A program made the translations under genes and the position numbers. From NCBI GenBank assembly GCA_030666885.1, contig DAOUWY010000025.1, positions 1 to 13,606 of the forward strand: a DNA stretch of 13,606 nt, written 5' to 3'. This document shows positions 1-6,254 of the stretch, piece by piece (within the stretch, counting starts at the first letter, position 1; every line of letters begins with the position of its first letter). This stretch comes from Methanosarcinales archaeon. Lineage in GTDB: Archaea > Halobacteriota > Methanosarcinia > Methanosarcinales > Methanocomedenaceae. The notes below the pieces were generated by a model. It worked only from the letters and a program-made list of their open reading frames with translations. It made no database searches and was not told where the DNA came from.

Positions 1-515
1 GGCGCACCCGCCGCTGTCCTGGTAACCAGCCCGCCGGTATACTGTCCCGCCACATCCCCCATCCCTGTCCGGTTCACCACGTCCGCACAATGGGCCACAA
101 CAGCCACCTGTTCCAAAGTAAGGCCCTGCCCGGAATTAGTATTTACGGCCAGGGCAGTTGCCAGCGCAGCCGCACCGCTCACCCCGAAACCATAACCAAG
201 GGGGACATCTGCCGCAAGGTCAATGACCAGCCTGGAATGCCCGGTACCAAGCAGTGATTCGATAACATATTCAACAGTGGGCAGGTGTATCTGCTTACCA
301 TTTAGACTTATAAGCGCCCCTGGACCTGTAATGTCGGGTATACCTGTTGTACTTGTTGTACCGGGAGTATCAGTTGTACCGATTGTTACTCTTGCCGTCA
401 CTCCTGTTTCAAGACACAGCCCGCAGCCAACCGACCCGGCCTTAACAGGGTCAGGGTCGGATATTGCTGCAAAAAAACCAGTGATATGAGCCGGCGCAAA
501 TGCCGTTACAGTCAT
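1..515 (-). CDS. Pantoate kinase (GHMP kinase superfamily), C-terminus cut by window edge
   Basis: This gene is read by translating the reverse complement; about 171 codons lie inside the window and the C-terminus is missing. The N-terminus contains FAPAHITGFF, typical of archaeal pantoate kinase, and near residue 105 the GHMP ATP-binding loop reads PLGYGFGVSGAAAL. The family phosphorylates pantoate to 4-phosphopantoate, the archaeal alternative to bacterial PanC/PanK, in the cytoplasm. The start ATG (515-513) overlaps the TGA stop of coaBC in an ATGA arrangement, so the two are probably translationally coupled, and both act in CoA synthesis. Around residues 44-62 there is a Thr/Gly-rich stretch encoded by repeated GGTACAAC-like units, probably a surface-loop expansion. 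Assignment as a GHMP kinase is firm; pantoate as substrate rests on the N-terminal motif and on the coaBC neighbour. Confidence 0.88.
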   Translation of the reverse strand, partial: MTVTAFAPAHITGFFAAISDPDPVKAGSVGCGLCLETGVTARVTIGTTDTPGTTSTTGIPDITGPGALISLNGKQIHLPTVEYVIESLLGTGHSRLVIDLAADVPLGYGFGVSGAAALATALAVNTNSGQGLTLEQVAVVAHCADVVNRTGMGDVAGQYTGGLVTRTAAGA

Positions 516-1732
516 CCATTTACCTCTATGAACTTATCGAGAACAGCCCCTGCAATGAGCTGTTTATCCCCTGTTACCGGACCGATCTCACCACCTGAAC
601 GATCCAGGATAAGGACTGTATTATCAGGGGTTCCCATTCCACCCGCTCCCACATCATTGGCCACTACCATTGAAAGACTATACTTTGCCATCAATTCCTT
701 TGCGCTTGCAATAAGCCTGTCCATGTCCACATTGGCTTCGGCCTTGAAACCGATAATATCCAGGCCAGGAAATTTTTCCCTGACCTCCCGCATCAGTTTG
801 GGAGCAGGCCTGAGAGCTAATGTAAGTGCTTCCTTGCCCGACTTGATCTTGTGATCAACAGGCTCAACAGTATAATCTGAAATTGCCGCAGAACTAATGA
901 AAAGGTCGCACCCCTTCCCGATCTCATCCAGCACGCTGCGGGTCATGTCCTTTGCTGACACTACTTCTACCTCGGTTATGCCGTACAGCCCCTGCGGCCT
1001 GGGATGCACCAGTGTTACATCCGCACCCCTGCGGTATGCCTCCCTGGCCAGTTCCAAACCTGTCAGGCCGGATGAGCGGTTGGTAAACACCCTGATAGCA
1101 TCGATACGCTCCATTGTCCCGCCGCCTGTGATTACCACCCTCTTGCCACCCAGGTTGCCGCCTCCCAGTATTCGCTGCACTTCCAGTACTATATCATCAT
1201 TAGCTGCTATCTTGGCAGTTTTTTCATCAATGAGCGGATCCATGAGCCGTACTCCCATGCCTTTTAGTTTCCTGATGTTTTCCCGTACTGCCGGGTGATC
1301 ATACATTGAACCGTGCATTGCAGGTACAACAAGCACAGGTATGCCGCTGCCCATGGCTGTAGTGGCGAAGGTAGCAGGCGGGGTATCGTCGATACCAAGT
1401 GCCATTTTACTTATAGTATTGGCAGTACACGGCGCTACCAGCAGCAGATCGGCAGTGCCATTTTCCCCGCAGTACTCCACATGTTCCACTGCGCCGGTAA
1501 TCCTTGTTATGACAGGGTGGCCCGTGGCGTAATGCAGTGCATCGGGATGGATTATTCCCTGGGCGGCCTGGCTCATCACCGTCCTGAGTGTGGCACCGTG
1601 GCGTACAAGCTCCCTTGCCAGTTCGATGGTGCGTACGGCTGCAATGCTGCCCGTGACTGCCAGTATTATTGTCCTGTCCTTCAGGGTGGCGGATAAAGTA
1701 CCGGTCAGTAGAAGGGTTGGGTGGTTGTTCAT
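512..1732 (-). CDS. coaBC: Bifunctional phosphopantothenoylcysteine decarboxylase / phosphopantothenate-cysteine ligase
   Basis: CoaBC makes 4'-phosphopantetheine from 4'-phosphopantothenate: the CoaB half adds cysteine, the flavin-dependent CoaC half decarboxylates it. In the N-terminal half I see the flavoprotein motif LAVTGSIAAV, VEHVEY with the expected catalytic His, APCTANTISKMALGI, and PAMHGSMY where many bacteria have PAMN. The C-terminal half shows VVITGGGTMERIDAIR, FTNRSSG, KIKSGKEA, GFKAE and ANDV, the nucleotide and substrate motifs of CoaB. A frame with GTG runs up to 1771, but that segment contains a TATA-like element, and an AGGT lies 7 bases before the ATG at 1732; I chose 1732, giving 406 aa, normal for the family. 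The bacterial clamp cysteine is not seen, which I take to be usual in archaeal forms. The pantoate kinase gene follows directly. Confidence 0.95.
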   Translation of the reverse strand: MNNHPTLLLTGTLSATLKDRTIILAVTGSIAAVRTIELARELVRHGATLRTVMSQAAQGIIHPDALHYATGHPVITRITGAVEHVEYCGENGTADLLLVAPCTANTISKMALGIDDTPPATFATTAMGSGIPVLVVPAMHGSMYDHPAVRENIRKLKGMGVRLMDPLIDEKTAKIAANDDIVLEVQRILGGGNLGGKRVVITGGGTMERIDAIRVFTNRSSGLTGLELAREAYRRGADVTLVHPRPQGLYGITEVEVVSAKDMTRSVLDEIGKGCDLFISSAAISDYTVEPVDHKIKSGKEALTLALRPAPKLMREVREKFPGLDIIGFKAEANVDMDRLIASAKELMAKYSLSMVVANDVGAGGMGTPDNTVLILDRSGGEIGPVTGDKQLIAGAVLDKFIEVNG

Positions 1733-1755
1733 AGTCATTACCTGGTCCAGGTGGT

Positions 1756-1768
1756 TATTTATAAATAT
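1756..1768 (-). promoter_or_regulatory. Probable TATA box of the coaBC operon
   Basis: On the minus strand the sequence reads GATATTTATAAAT, a good archaeal TATA element. A start about 25 bases downstream would fall near 1737, just before the chosen ATG at 1732, giving a nearly leaderless message. This supports the shorter coaBC start over the GTG at 1771. Confidence 0.45.
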
Positions 1769-1798
1769 CACTTGATTTGTCTGGTTGACTATTCAATG

Positions 1799-1820
1799 TT
1801 TTGATAACAACCTATCAAAG
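1799..1820. promoter_or_regulatory. Inverted repeat between the metallopeptidase remnant and coaBC
   Basis: TTTGATA (1800-1806) and TATCAAA (1813-1819) form a perfect 7-bp inverted repeat around a 6-base centre. It lies about 45 bases upstream of the coaBC TATA element and just past the end of the metallopeptidase frame. There is no T-run after it, so an operator or simple RNA hairpin is as likely as a terminator. Confidence 0.3.
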
Positions 1821-1830
1821 ATGGTCAGCC

Positions 1831-2352
1831 TCACTTATCAGACCCGTTGTTATCTTCCTTACCCCGGCAGATCAGGAAACCCCGGGCACGTTCTGTATAC
1901 CTGTATTCATTGACCTTGTTCCAGAACCGTTTTGAATGGTCGGGATATACCAGGTGTGTCATCTCGTGCATGATCAAATAATCCAGTACCCGTTTGGGCA
2001 TATCTGCCAGCTTGTGGGAGATGCGGATGGTGCCATTTGCAGGAGTACAGCTTCCACTTCTGGTATTTTAGTTCGTTACGTACCTGATGGAATTTACACT
2101 AAGCTGGCCACCGAAATACTTGTTATTGAAATCATTGAATCGCTTTTGGAGATATTGGTCATCATTGAGTTCTTTTCCTAAGCGTTTTTTCTCTACCTTT
2201 GCTTTTATTTTTTCAATCCACTGCGCTTCTTCCTGTTTGCTCAATCCGGCAGGCAGATAGATTTTTAGTTTATTTCCCTCCTGTCTTGCCTGGATCGTTT
2301 TTTTGCGCCGGGCGCTTCGGATCACTTCAACAGTAAGCTCTTTATCAGTCAT
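1831..2352 (-). pseudogene. YgjP-type (DUF45) zinc metallopeptidase, interrupted by an in-frame TAA
   Basis: The frame starts with MTDKELTVEVIRSARRKKTI, typical of the YgjP-like metallopeptidase family (RSxRRKKT near the N-terminus), and runs to RYVTN, where a TAA stop stands at 2070-2068. Translation continues in the same frame beyond it as NTRSGSC, then GTIRISHKLADMPKRVLDYL and the zinc motif HEMTH (1968-1954), YPDHSKRFW, ending with TGA at 1833-1831. The family normally has Gln and RWGSC here, so the TAA looks like a CAA-to-TAA change and the tryptophan is also lost. No frame shift is needed. The first part alone lacks the catalytic site. The start at 2352 is preferred to ATG 2382 because a TATA element overlaps the latter. 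A sequencing error is the main alternative to a true pseudogene. Confidence 0.8.
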
Positions 2353-2383
2353 GATAATGGTGTTGGTAATGGTAATAGCCATA

Positions 2384-2397
2384 TATTTTTATACTTT
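2384..2397 (-). promoter_or_regulatory. Probable TATA box of the metallopeptidase remnant
   Basis: The minus strand reads AAGTATAAAAATAT here, between the ATPase stop and the metallopeptidase frame. A start about 25 bases downstream would fall near 2364, shortly before the ATG at 2352. The promoter therefore still looks intact although the gene is broken. Confidence 0.4.
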
Positions 2398-2403
2398 TTG
2401 AAC

Positions 2404-3741
2404 TTACCCAAAAATAACCAGGAACAGCCATGCCGGAATGAAAAATATATTGTCCTGTCTTTTTAACAGGTCCTTTGTTACTACAATCCCGTATTTCGGT
2501 TTAAAATGTTCCATAAATCTTATAACACCTTTTAGTTCCTTCAATGCTACTTCATTCCTGAATTTTACTTCAATGGGAATATTCCCATGGATGAAATCAA
2601 CTTCATACTTGTCTTTCCAGTAAAATAGCCTGGTGTTAACATTAGATTGTTGGCCCATTAAATGTGCTGCAACCGCACCTTCTATATCCCTGGAAAGTAC
2701 TTCATCCCCCAGCATTGTTTCACCAAGAAGAGCATTTCTAAGTCCGGTATCTGCAATATAATATTTTTTTTCTTTTACTATCGTCTTTGAAACATTCTTA
2801 GCATAATAGGACGCCTCAATGATCAAATGTGCGCTTTTTAAGTACTGGAAATAATTGGCAACTGTTTCTCTGTTAATTTGCAAAATCCTGGAGGTGCTGT
2901 AATAATTCAGCGGGAGGGATTGTTTTTCTGAAATAAGGTATATGAGGTCCTCAAGTACCTTTGGTTCCCTGACCGAATATACAGTCAAAATATCCTTGAA
3001 AAGGGTCAGTGTAATAAAATTCTGCCTCAGGTAATCCTGCCATTCTTCAATGAAATATTCCTTCTGGAGATATTCAGGAAAGCCCCCCCATAATATATAT
3101 TCAGCAAGCATTGGTTTTAAGGCACTCCTGACTTTCAGCGCTTCATATTCCATACTGAATATTCTTTCTATATTCTCAATGGATATGTTTGAAAAGAGTT
3201 CCAATTCCTTAACTACTCCACTATTAACACAATTTATTCTTACAAACTCCTTAAACGACATGGGAGGCACTGGAATGAACCATATCCTGCCAATAAGTGA
3301 TTCTGTTGTACTATATAACAGCGTACTTGATGACCCTGATATAAAAAATTTGAAATCCTTATTAAAATCATAGAAGTTTTTAAGCGTTAACGACCAGTCC
3401 GGCACGTTATGGATCTCATCAAAAAAACAATATATCCTGCCTGATGGGGTCATAAGCTCTTGATAATTTTCAATAACCTCTTCAATGCTGCCGCGGGTAT
3501 AGTCAAAGGAAACATAAAGAATATTCTCAGGACTGACACCTGAGATTAAAAGTTCATCTGTCAACTGGTACATTATGGTGGTCTTACCAGACCTGCGCGG
3601 CCCGACTGCTGCACTGATTCTATCTTTGTCAAATTCTTGCGTTAACAGGTAGAATGCATCCCGTTTTATTGCAGGGATATGGTCCTGTATCTTACCTGTT
3701 GACCACCATGGATTTGATTTCACTAGTGTTTCTTTGATCAT
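2404..3741 (-). CDS. AAA family ATPase with C-terminal DUF4143 / nuclease-like domain
   Basis: This 445-residue protein has the architecture of the large archaeal/bacterial AAA_14-DUF4143 family. Walker A is GPRRSGKTT (residues 47-55), Walker B is IYCFFDEIH (103-111), followed by a sensor-like ISGSSS (134-139) and GR (151-152). The middle part (about 215-330) is helical and resembles a winged-helix module. At the C-terminus EVDF (D382) and IPIEVKF (E391, K393) match a PD-(D/E)xK-like pattern; whether it cleaves DNA is unknown for the family. No membrane segments stand out, though the last residues are hydrophobic. The gene is clearly more AT-rich than ftr, coaBC or truD, and such ATPases are sporadic in archaeal genomes, so transfer is plausible. 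The biological role of the family is poorly known. Confidence 0.88.
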   Translation of the reverse strand: MIKETLVKSNPWWSTGKIQDHIPAIKRDAFYLLTQEFDKDRISAAVGPRRSGKTTIMYQLTDELLISGVSPENILYVSFDYTRGSIEEVIENYQELMTPSGRIYCFFDEIHNVPDWSLTLKNFYDFNKDFKFFISGSSSTLLYSTTESLIGRIWFIPVPPMSFKEFVRINCVNSGVVKELELFSNISIENIERIFSMEYEALKVRSALKPMLAEYILWGGFPEYLQKEYFIEEWQDYLRQNFITLTLFKDILTVYSVREPKVLEDLIYLISEKQSLPLNYYSTSRILQINRETVANYFQYLKSAHLIIEASYYAKNVSKTIVKEKKYYIADTGLRNALLGETMLGDEVLSRDIEGAVAAHLMGQQSNVNTRLFYWKDKYEVDFIHGNIPIEVKFRNEVALKELKGVIRFMEHFKPKYGIVVTKDLLKRQDNIFFIPAWLFLVIFG

Positions 3742-3795
3742 ATTGCTATTATAACAACATATTATTACATATATTTAACGTTATAACAGCAATAT
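3740..3795. repeat. Imperfect 16-bp inverted repeat at the start of the ATPase gene
   Basis: ATATTGCTATTATAAC (3740-3755) and GTTATAACAGCAATAT (3780-3795) are inverted copies with one mismatch, separated by 24 AT-rich bases. The left arm touches the ATPase start codon and the spacer contains TATA-like sequence on the minus strand. An operator spanning the promoter is the simplest reading; a remnant of an element end is possible. A third partial copy, ACAACAGCAATG, follows near 3815. Confidence 0.5.
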
Positions 3796-3891
3796 AATTA
3801 ATTATTCTTACACCACAACAGCAATGAGATTCATGTTAGTGAATATCTACTTATAATATTTACCTGACTTTAAACGCTTTTTATTCAACCA

Positions 3892-3908
3892 TATGAATAA
3901 AATTCATA
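3892..3908. promoter_or_regulatory. Inverted repeat upstream of ftr
   Basis: TATGAAT (3892-3898) and ATTCATA (3902-3908) are perfect inverted 7-mers around AAA, about 65 bases before the ftr start codon. A TATA-like CTTTTTATTC precedes it at about 3877-3886. It could be an operator or a 5'-leader hairpin for ftr. Confidence 0.3.
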
Positions 3909-3971
3909 ACCGGACAATTTCGAAGAGTATATGTAGGGATTAGTAAAATCAGTTACCTTGTAGGGATATAT

Positions 3972-4868
3972 ATGGAATTAAATGGTATAGAAATCGAAGA
4001 TACTTTTGCAGAAGCTTTTCCGATAAAGATCGCAAGGGTACTGATAACAGGAGCTACAGAACGATGGGCCCTTATGGCAGCCAGAGAAGCCACAGGTTTT
4101 GGTACATCTGTAATCGCATGCCCGGCAGAAGCAGGGATCGAGAAAGTTGTGGGTGGAGATGAAACCCCGGATGGCAGACCTGGTGTGTACATACAGATAT
4201 GTACATTCGGGTATAAGGCCATGGATGAACAACTACTGAACAGGCTTGGACAGTGCGTACTTACAGCACCTACTGCCCATATGTTCAATGGGCTGCCAGA
4301 TGCCGAGAAGCAATTTGATACAGGCTTTAAGCTCAAATTCTTCGGCGACGGGATAGAGTCCGAACTTGATGTGGGTGGCAGGAAATCATATGCCATTCCG
4401 ATGATGGAAGGTGATTTTATCACAGAGCACAGTATCGGTGCCGTGGAGGGCATTGCCGGTGGTAATTTCTTTATGCTGGCAGAGAACCAGATGGCTGCCC
4501 TGGCCGCAGCCGAAGTGGCAGTAGATGCTATCGCTGAAGTTGAAGGCGTAATTACACCCTTCCCTGGCGGCATTGTTGCCAGCGGTTCAAAGGTCGGTGC
4601 AAATAATTACTCTTTCATGAAGGCCACTTCAAATGAGAAGTTCTCGCCCAGTGTCAAGGATAAAGTAGAAGGCAGCAATGTACCTGCTGATGTGAACGGC
4701 ATCTACGAGATCGTCATCAACGGACTGGATGCGAAAGTAATCTCAGAGGCAATGCTTGCAGGCATTAAAGCTGCGGTACAGATACCAGGCATGAAGAAGA
4801 TAACTGCCGGTAATTTCGGTGGTAACCTGGGACCCCATAAATTTAATCTGCACGATATAGTCAAGTGA
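3972..4868 (+). CDS. ftr: Formylmethanofuran:tetrahydromethanopterin N-formyltransferase
   Basis: Ftr moves the formyl group between methanofuran and tetrahydro(sarcina/methano)pterin, the second step of CO2-reducing methanogenesis, run in reverse in methyl or methane oxidation; it is cytoplasmic and usually a tetramer. The 298-residue product has the usual family length and is recognisable throughout: the N-terminus MELNGIEIEDTFAEAFPIKI, the early RVLITGAT segment, CTFGYK, APTAHMFNG, the GGRKSYAIPMMEGDF region and the C-terminal ITAGNFGGNLGPHKFNL. The start ATG is preceded by AGGG six bases upstream. The gene appears monocistronic: it has its own 230-base upstream region and a strong terminator directly at its stop codon, and both neighbours are on the other strand. 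Its presence identifies the host as having a tetrahydromethanopterin C1 pathway. Confidence 0.97.
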   Translation: MELNGIEIEDTFAEAFPIKIARVLITGATERWALMAAREATGFGTSVIACPAEAGIEKVVGGDETPDGRPGVYIQICTFGYKAMDEQLLNRLGQCVLTAPTAHMFNGLPDAEKQFDTGFKLKFFGDGIESELDVGGRKSYAIPMMEGDFITEHSIGAVEGIAGGNFFMLAENQMAALAAAEVAVDAIAEVEGVITPFPGGIVASGSKVGANNYSFMKATSNEKFSPSVKDKVEGSNVPADVNGIYEIVINGLDAKVISEAMLAGIKAAVQIPGMKKITAGNFGGNLGPHKFNLHDIVK

Positions 4869-4899
4869 GACCCCTGGGTCTCACCTTTCCTTTTTTTTT
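4865..4899 (+). terminator. Hairpin and T-run terminator of ftr
   Basis: GTGAGACCC (4865-4873) pairs with GGGTCTCAC (4876-4884), with the innermost bases necessarily open to form the loop, followed by CTTTCC and a run of nine Ts. The stem includes the ftr stop codon TGA. The T-run follows only the plus-strand side, so it serves ftr rather than the convergent yhbY-like gene. Confidence 0.85.
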
Positions 4900-4966
4900 A
4901 AATTCAATTAGCTGGCATTAGACCGGTGCTGAAGAACCCTTCCCACCGCATTTCCGGATAGCCTTC

Positions 4967-5000
4967 AGTTCTATTTGCGATATAGTTCTATTTGCGATAT
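4967..5000. repeat. Perfect 17-bp tandem duplication at the end of the YhbY-like gene
   Basis: AGTTCTATTTGCGATAT occurs twice head to tail (4967-4983 and 4984-5000). The right copy contains the TAG stop of the YhbY-like gene, so the gene end has been duplicated. The unit is not a multiple of three and the extra copy lies downstream of the stop, leaving the protein unchanged. Confidence 0.85.
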
Positions 5001-5257
5001 AATACTGCACTACTTCCTCTAATTTCGACAAGCTGTGATCCGGTACGCTTTGCGATTTCCCTGGCAATGGCTTTGCGGTCCAGATCTTCCAGTGCCGATT
5101 TTAATATCTTTACCTTTACCAGTTTATTCCGTTTCAGCTGCCTGAGCAGTTCCTCGATCAGCGAATCACTAACACCGTTTTTTCCTATGTTCAATAAAGG
5201 TGTTAAGTGGGCTGCATCACGTTTTAGATTAAATATATCCATTTTCATCCAAACCAC
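4988..5257 (-). CDS. YhbY / CRM-domain RNA-binding protein
   Basis: The 84-89 residue product is a single CRS1-YhbY (CRM) domain. The signature is LNIGKNGVSDSLIEELLRQL, then KLVKVKIL, an AREIAKRTGSQLVEIRG helix-strand and a terminal VLYRK. Bacterial YhbY binds the pre-50S ribosomal particle, and archaeal single-domain members are likewise expected to act in ribosome or RNase-related RNA processing; that role is inferred. The first possible start is GTG at 5257, but ATG at 5242 (MDIFNL) fits family N-termini better and lies about 25 bases after a TTATTTTTATT element. The stop is TAG at the place the family normally ends. Upstream on the same strand lies the KaiC-like gene, 99 bases away, so cotranscription is possible. 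Confidence 0.85.
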   Translation of the reverse strand: MVWMKMDIFNLKRDAAHLTPLLNIGKNGVSDSLIEELLRQLKRNKLVKVKILKSALEDLDRKAIAREIAKRTGSQLVEIRGSSAVLYRK

Positions 5258-5296
5258 AATAAAAATAACTTTCCATATTCTGATTCCACGATCACA

Positions 5297-5321
5297 CTTT
5301 CCGGAATACCATCTCCCGGAA
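5297..5321. other. Hairpin between the YhbY-like and KaiC-like genes
   Basis: TTTCCGG (5297-5303) and CCGGAAA (5315-5321) can form a 7-bp stem with an 11-base loop in the short spacer. There is no T-run, so it is not a standard terminator; it could be an mRNA processing or stability element between the two minus-strand genes. Confidence 0.3.
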
Positions 5322-5356
5322 ATTCATCCGGTCCGGGTATACCTGTTTCCACCAAC

Positions 5357-6058
5357 CTAATCACCGCCAATTAAGACCAGGTCAGCTCCATCAATAGAAT
5401 ATTTGTACCAGGGTGACGGTTTTTTCCCCATTCCCACAATCCGGATAAAGTGGTCATCATTCTCCTGTTTCACTTCAATAACACCATCAAAAAGCTGCTT
5501 CAAAGTGGCAATGGCCTGGTCGTCGTGCATACCATCCTCAACCAGGTAAATTCCAATTGCTCCAGCAGCCTTTACCCTTCCTGTAAATACATGCAGGAAC
5601 CTAAACACGGTCTGGATGTTGGAGTACATCAGCATAGTAGAAAGTGAATTGATACACAACCTGGTCTTGCGGATATTCTTTTTCATCCAGAATTCCTCAA
5701 GGAACTGACTGATCTTAACCCCGATACCTGTCAGGTCGACCGGACTGGATGCCCTCTTGATGTTAAAAGTATCGGCTGTGGGCACACCCAGGGTCTTGGT
5801 GACACAATCCACAATGCCAATGTGTTCTAAAGGTATTTCCAGATTATTGTATTCAAACCATTGTAGCACGCTTTCCCCCGGTTCACGGGTAGTCACTATT
5901 ACGGCTGCTTCCCTATCCTTTAATCCATTAAAAACAATTTTATTTATGATGGTCTCTTTTCCGCTCATTGGCGGCCCCAACAGCATGATATTTGAACCGG
6001 CCCTGATACCCTTGATATTTTCATCTAATTTATCTAAACCCAGAAAATAGCCATCCAT
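5357..6058 (-). CDS. RecA/KaiC-superfamily ATPase-like protein with altered Walker motifs
   Basis: The 233-residue protein matches the single-domain KaiC/RAD55-like group of archaea: GLDKLDENIKGIRAGSNIML at the start is the usual lead into the P-loop, VTTREPGESVLQWF follows the KaiC pattern after strand 2, and FRFLHVFTGRVKAAGAIGIY is the typical segment before the last strands. The P-loop reads GPPMSGKET (28-36), with Glu after the invariant Lys. The Walker B strand reads RLCINSLS (133-140), with Asn where the family has Asp. Hydrolysis may be weak or absent; nucleotide binding could remain. It starts at ATG with GGAG 8 bases upstream. Substrate and partner are not known; in archaea such proteins often act in signalling. 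Confidence 0.8.
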   Translation of the reverse strand: MDGYFLGLDKLDENIKGIRAGSNIMLLGPPMSGKETIINKIVFNGLKDREAAVIVTTREPGESVLQWFEYNNLEIPLEHIGIVDCVTKTLGVPTADTFNIKRASSPVDLTGIGVKISQFLEEFWMKKNIRKTRLCINSLSTMLMYSNIQTVFRFLHVFTGRVKAAGAIGIYLVEDGMHDDQAIATLKQLFDGVIEVKQENDDHFIRIVGMGKKPSPWYKYSIDGADLVLIGGD

Positions 6059-6066
6059 ATTTGTTT

Positions 6067-6070
6067 CTCC
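6067..6070 (-). promoter_or_regulatory. Shine-Dalgarno site of the KaiC-like gene
   Basis: The minus strand reads GGAG eight bases before the ATG at 6058. It fixes that start, and shows that this gene, unlike several neighbours, is translated from a leadered message. Confidence 0.6.
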
Positions 6071-6146
6071 ATAAGTAAGTTGTAAATAATTGTAAATATT
6101 ATTTTTGTTTAACCATCATTTGAGTCATAGTATATTTTTTATTTAC

Positions 6147-6181
6147 TAATGTTACAATAGTATCGTAATGTTACAATAGTA
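6147..6181. repeat. Twin 16-bp direct repeats upstream of the KaiC-like gene
   Basis: TAATGTTACAATAGTA occurs at 6147-6162 and again at 6166-6181, three bases apart, a spacing of 19 bp. On the minus strand they sit just upstream of a TATA-like ATAAAAAATATAC (about 6128-6142), the place expected for operators of the KaiC-like gene. Two other TATA-like elements (for example TTTATAAATAG at 6222-6212) complicate the promoter assignment. Confidence 0.65.
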
Positions 6182-6254
6182 ATGTATGTAATGATTTTGA
6201 AAATTTCCTTTCTATTTATAAAGCTTTCACACCATATATATTTATTACCCGTTA

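Noticed and set aside
2068..2070. Recoding of the in-frame stop (pyrrolysine or selenocysteine) in the metallopeptidase
   Set aside because: The codon is TAA, not TAG or TGA, it replaces a usual Gln, and TAA ends several intact genes in this window.
3953..4573. 206-codon open frame antisense to ftr
   Set aside because: Shadow of ftr with Ser/Ala-rich composition and no recognisable motif.
4988..4990. Pyrrolysine readthrough at the TAG of the YhbY-like gene
   Set aside because: The family normally ends at this point and the extension is a duplicated, unconserved sequence; TAG also ends the sensor and RecJ-like genes at expected places.
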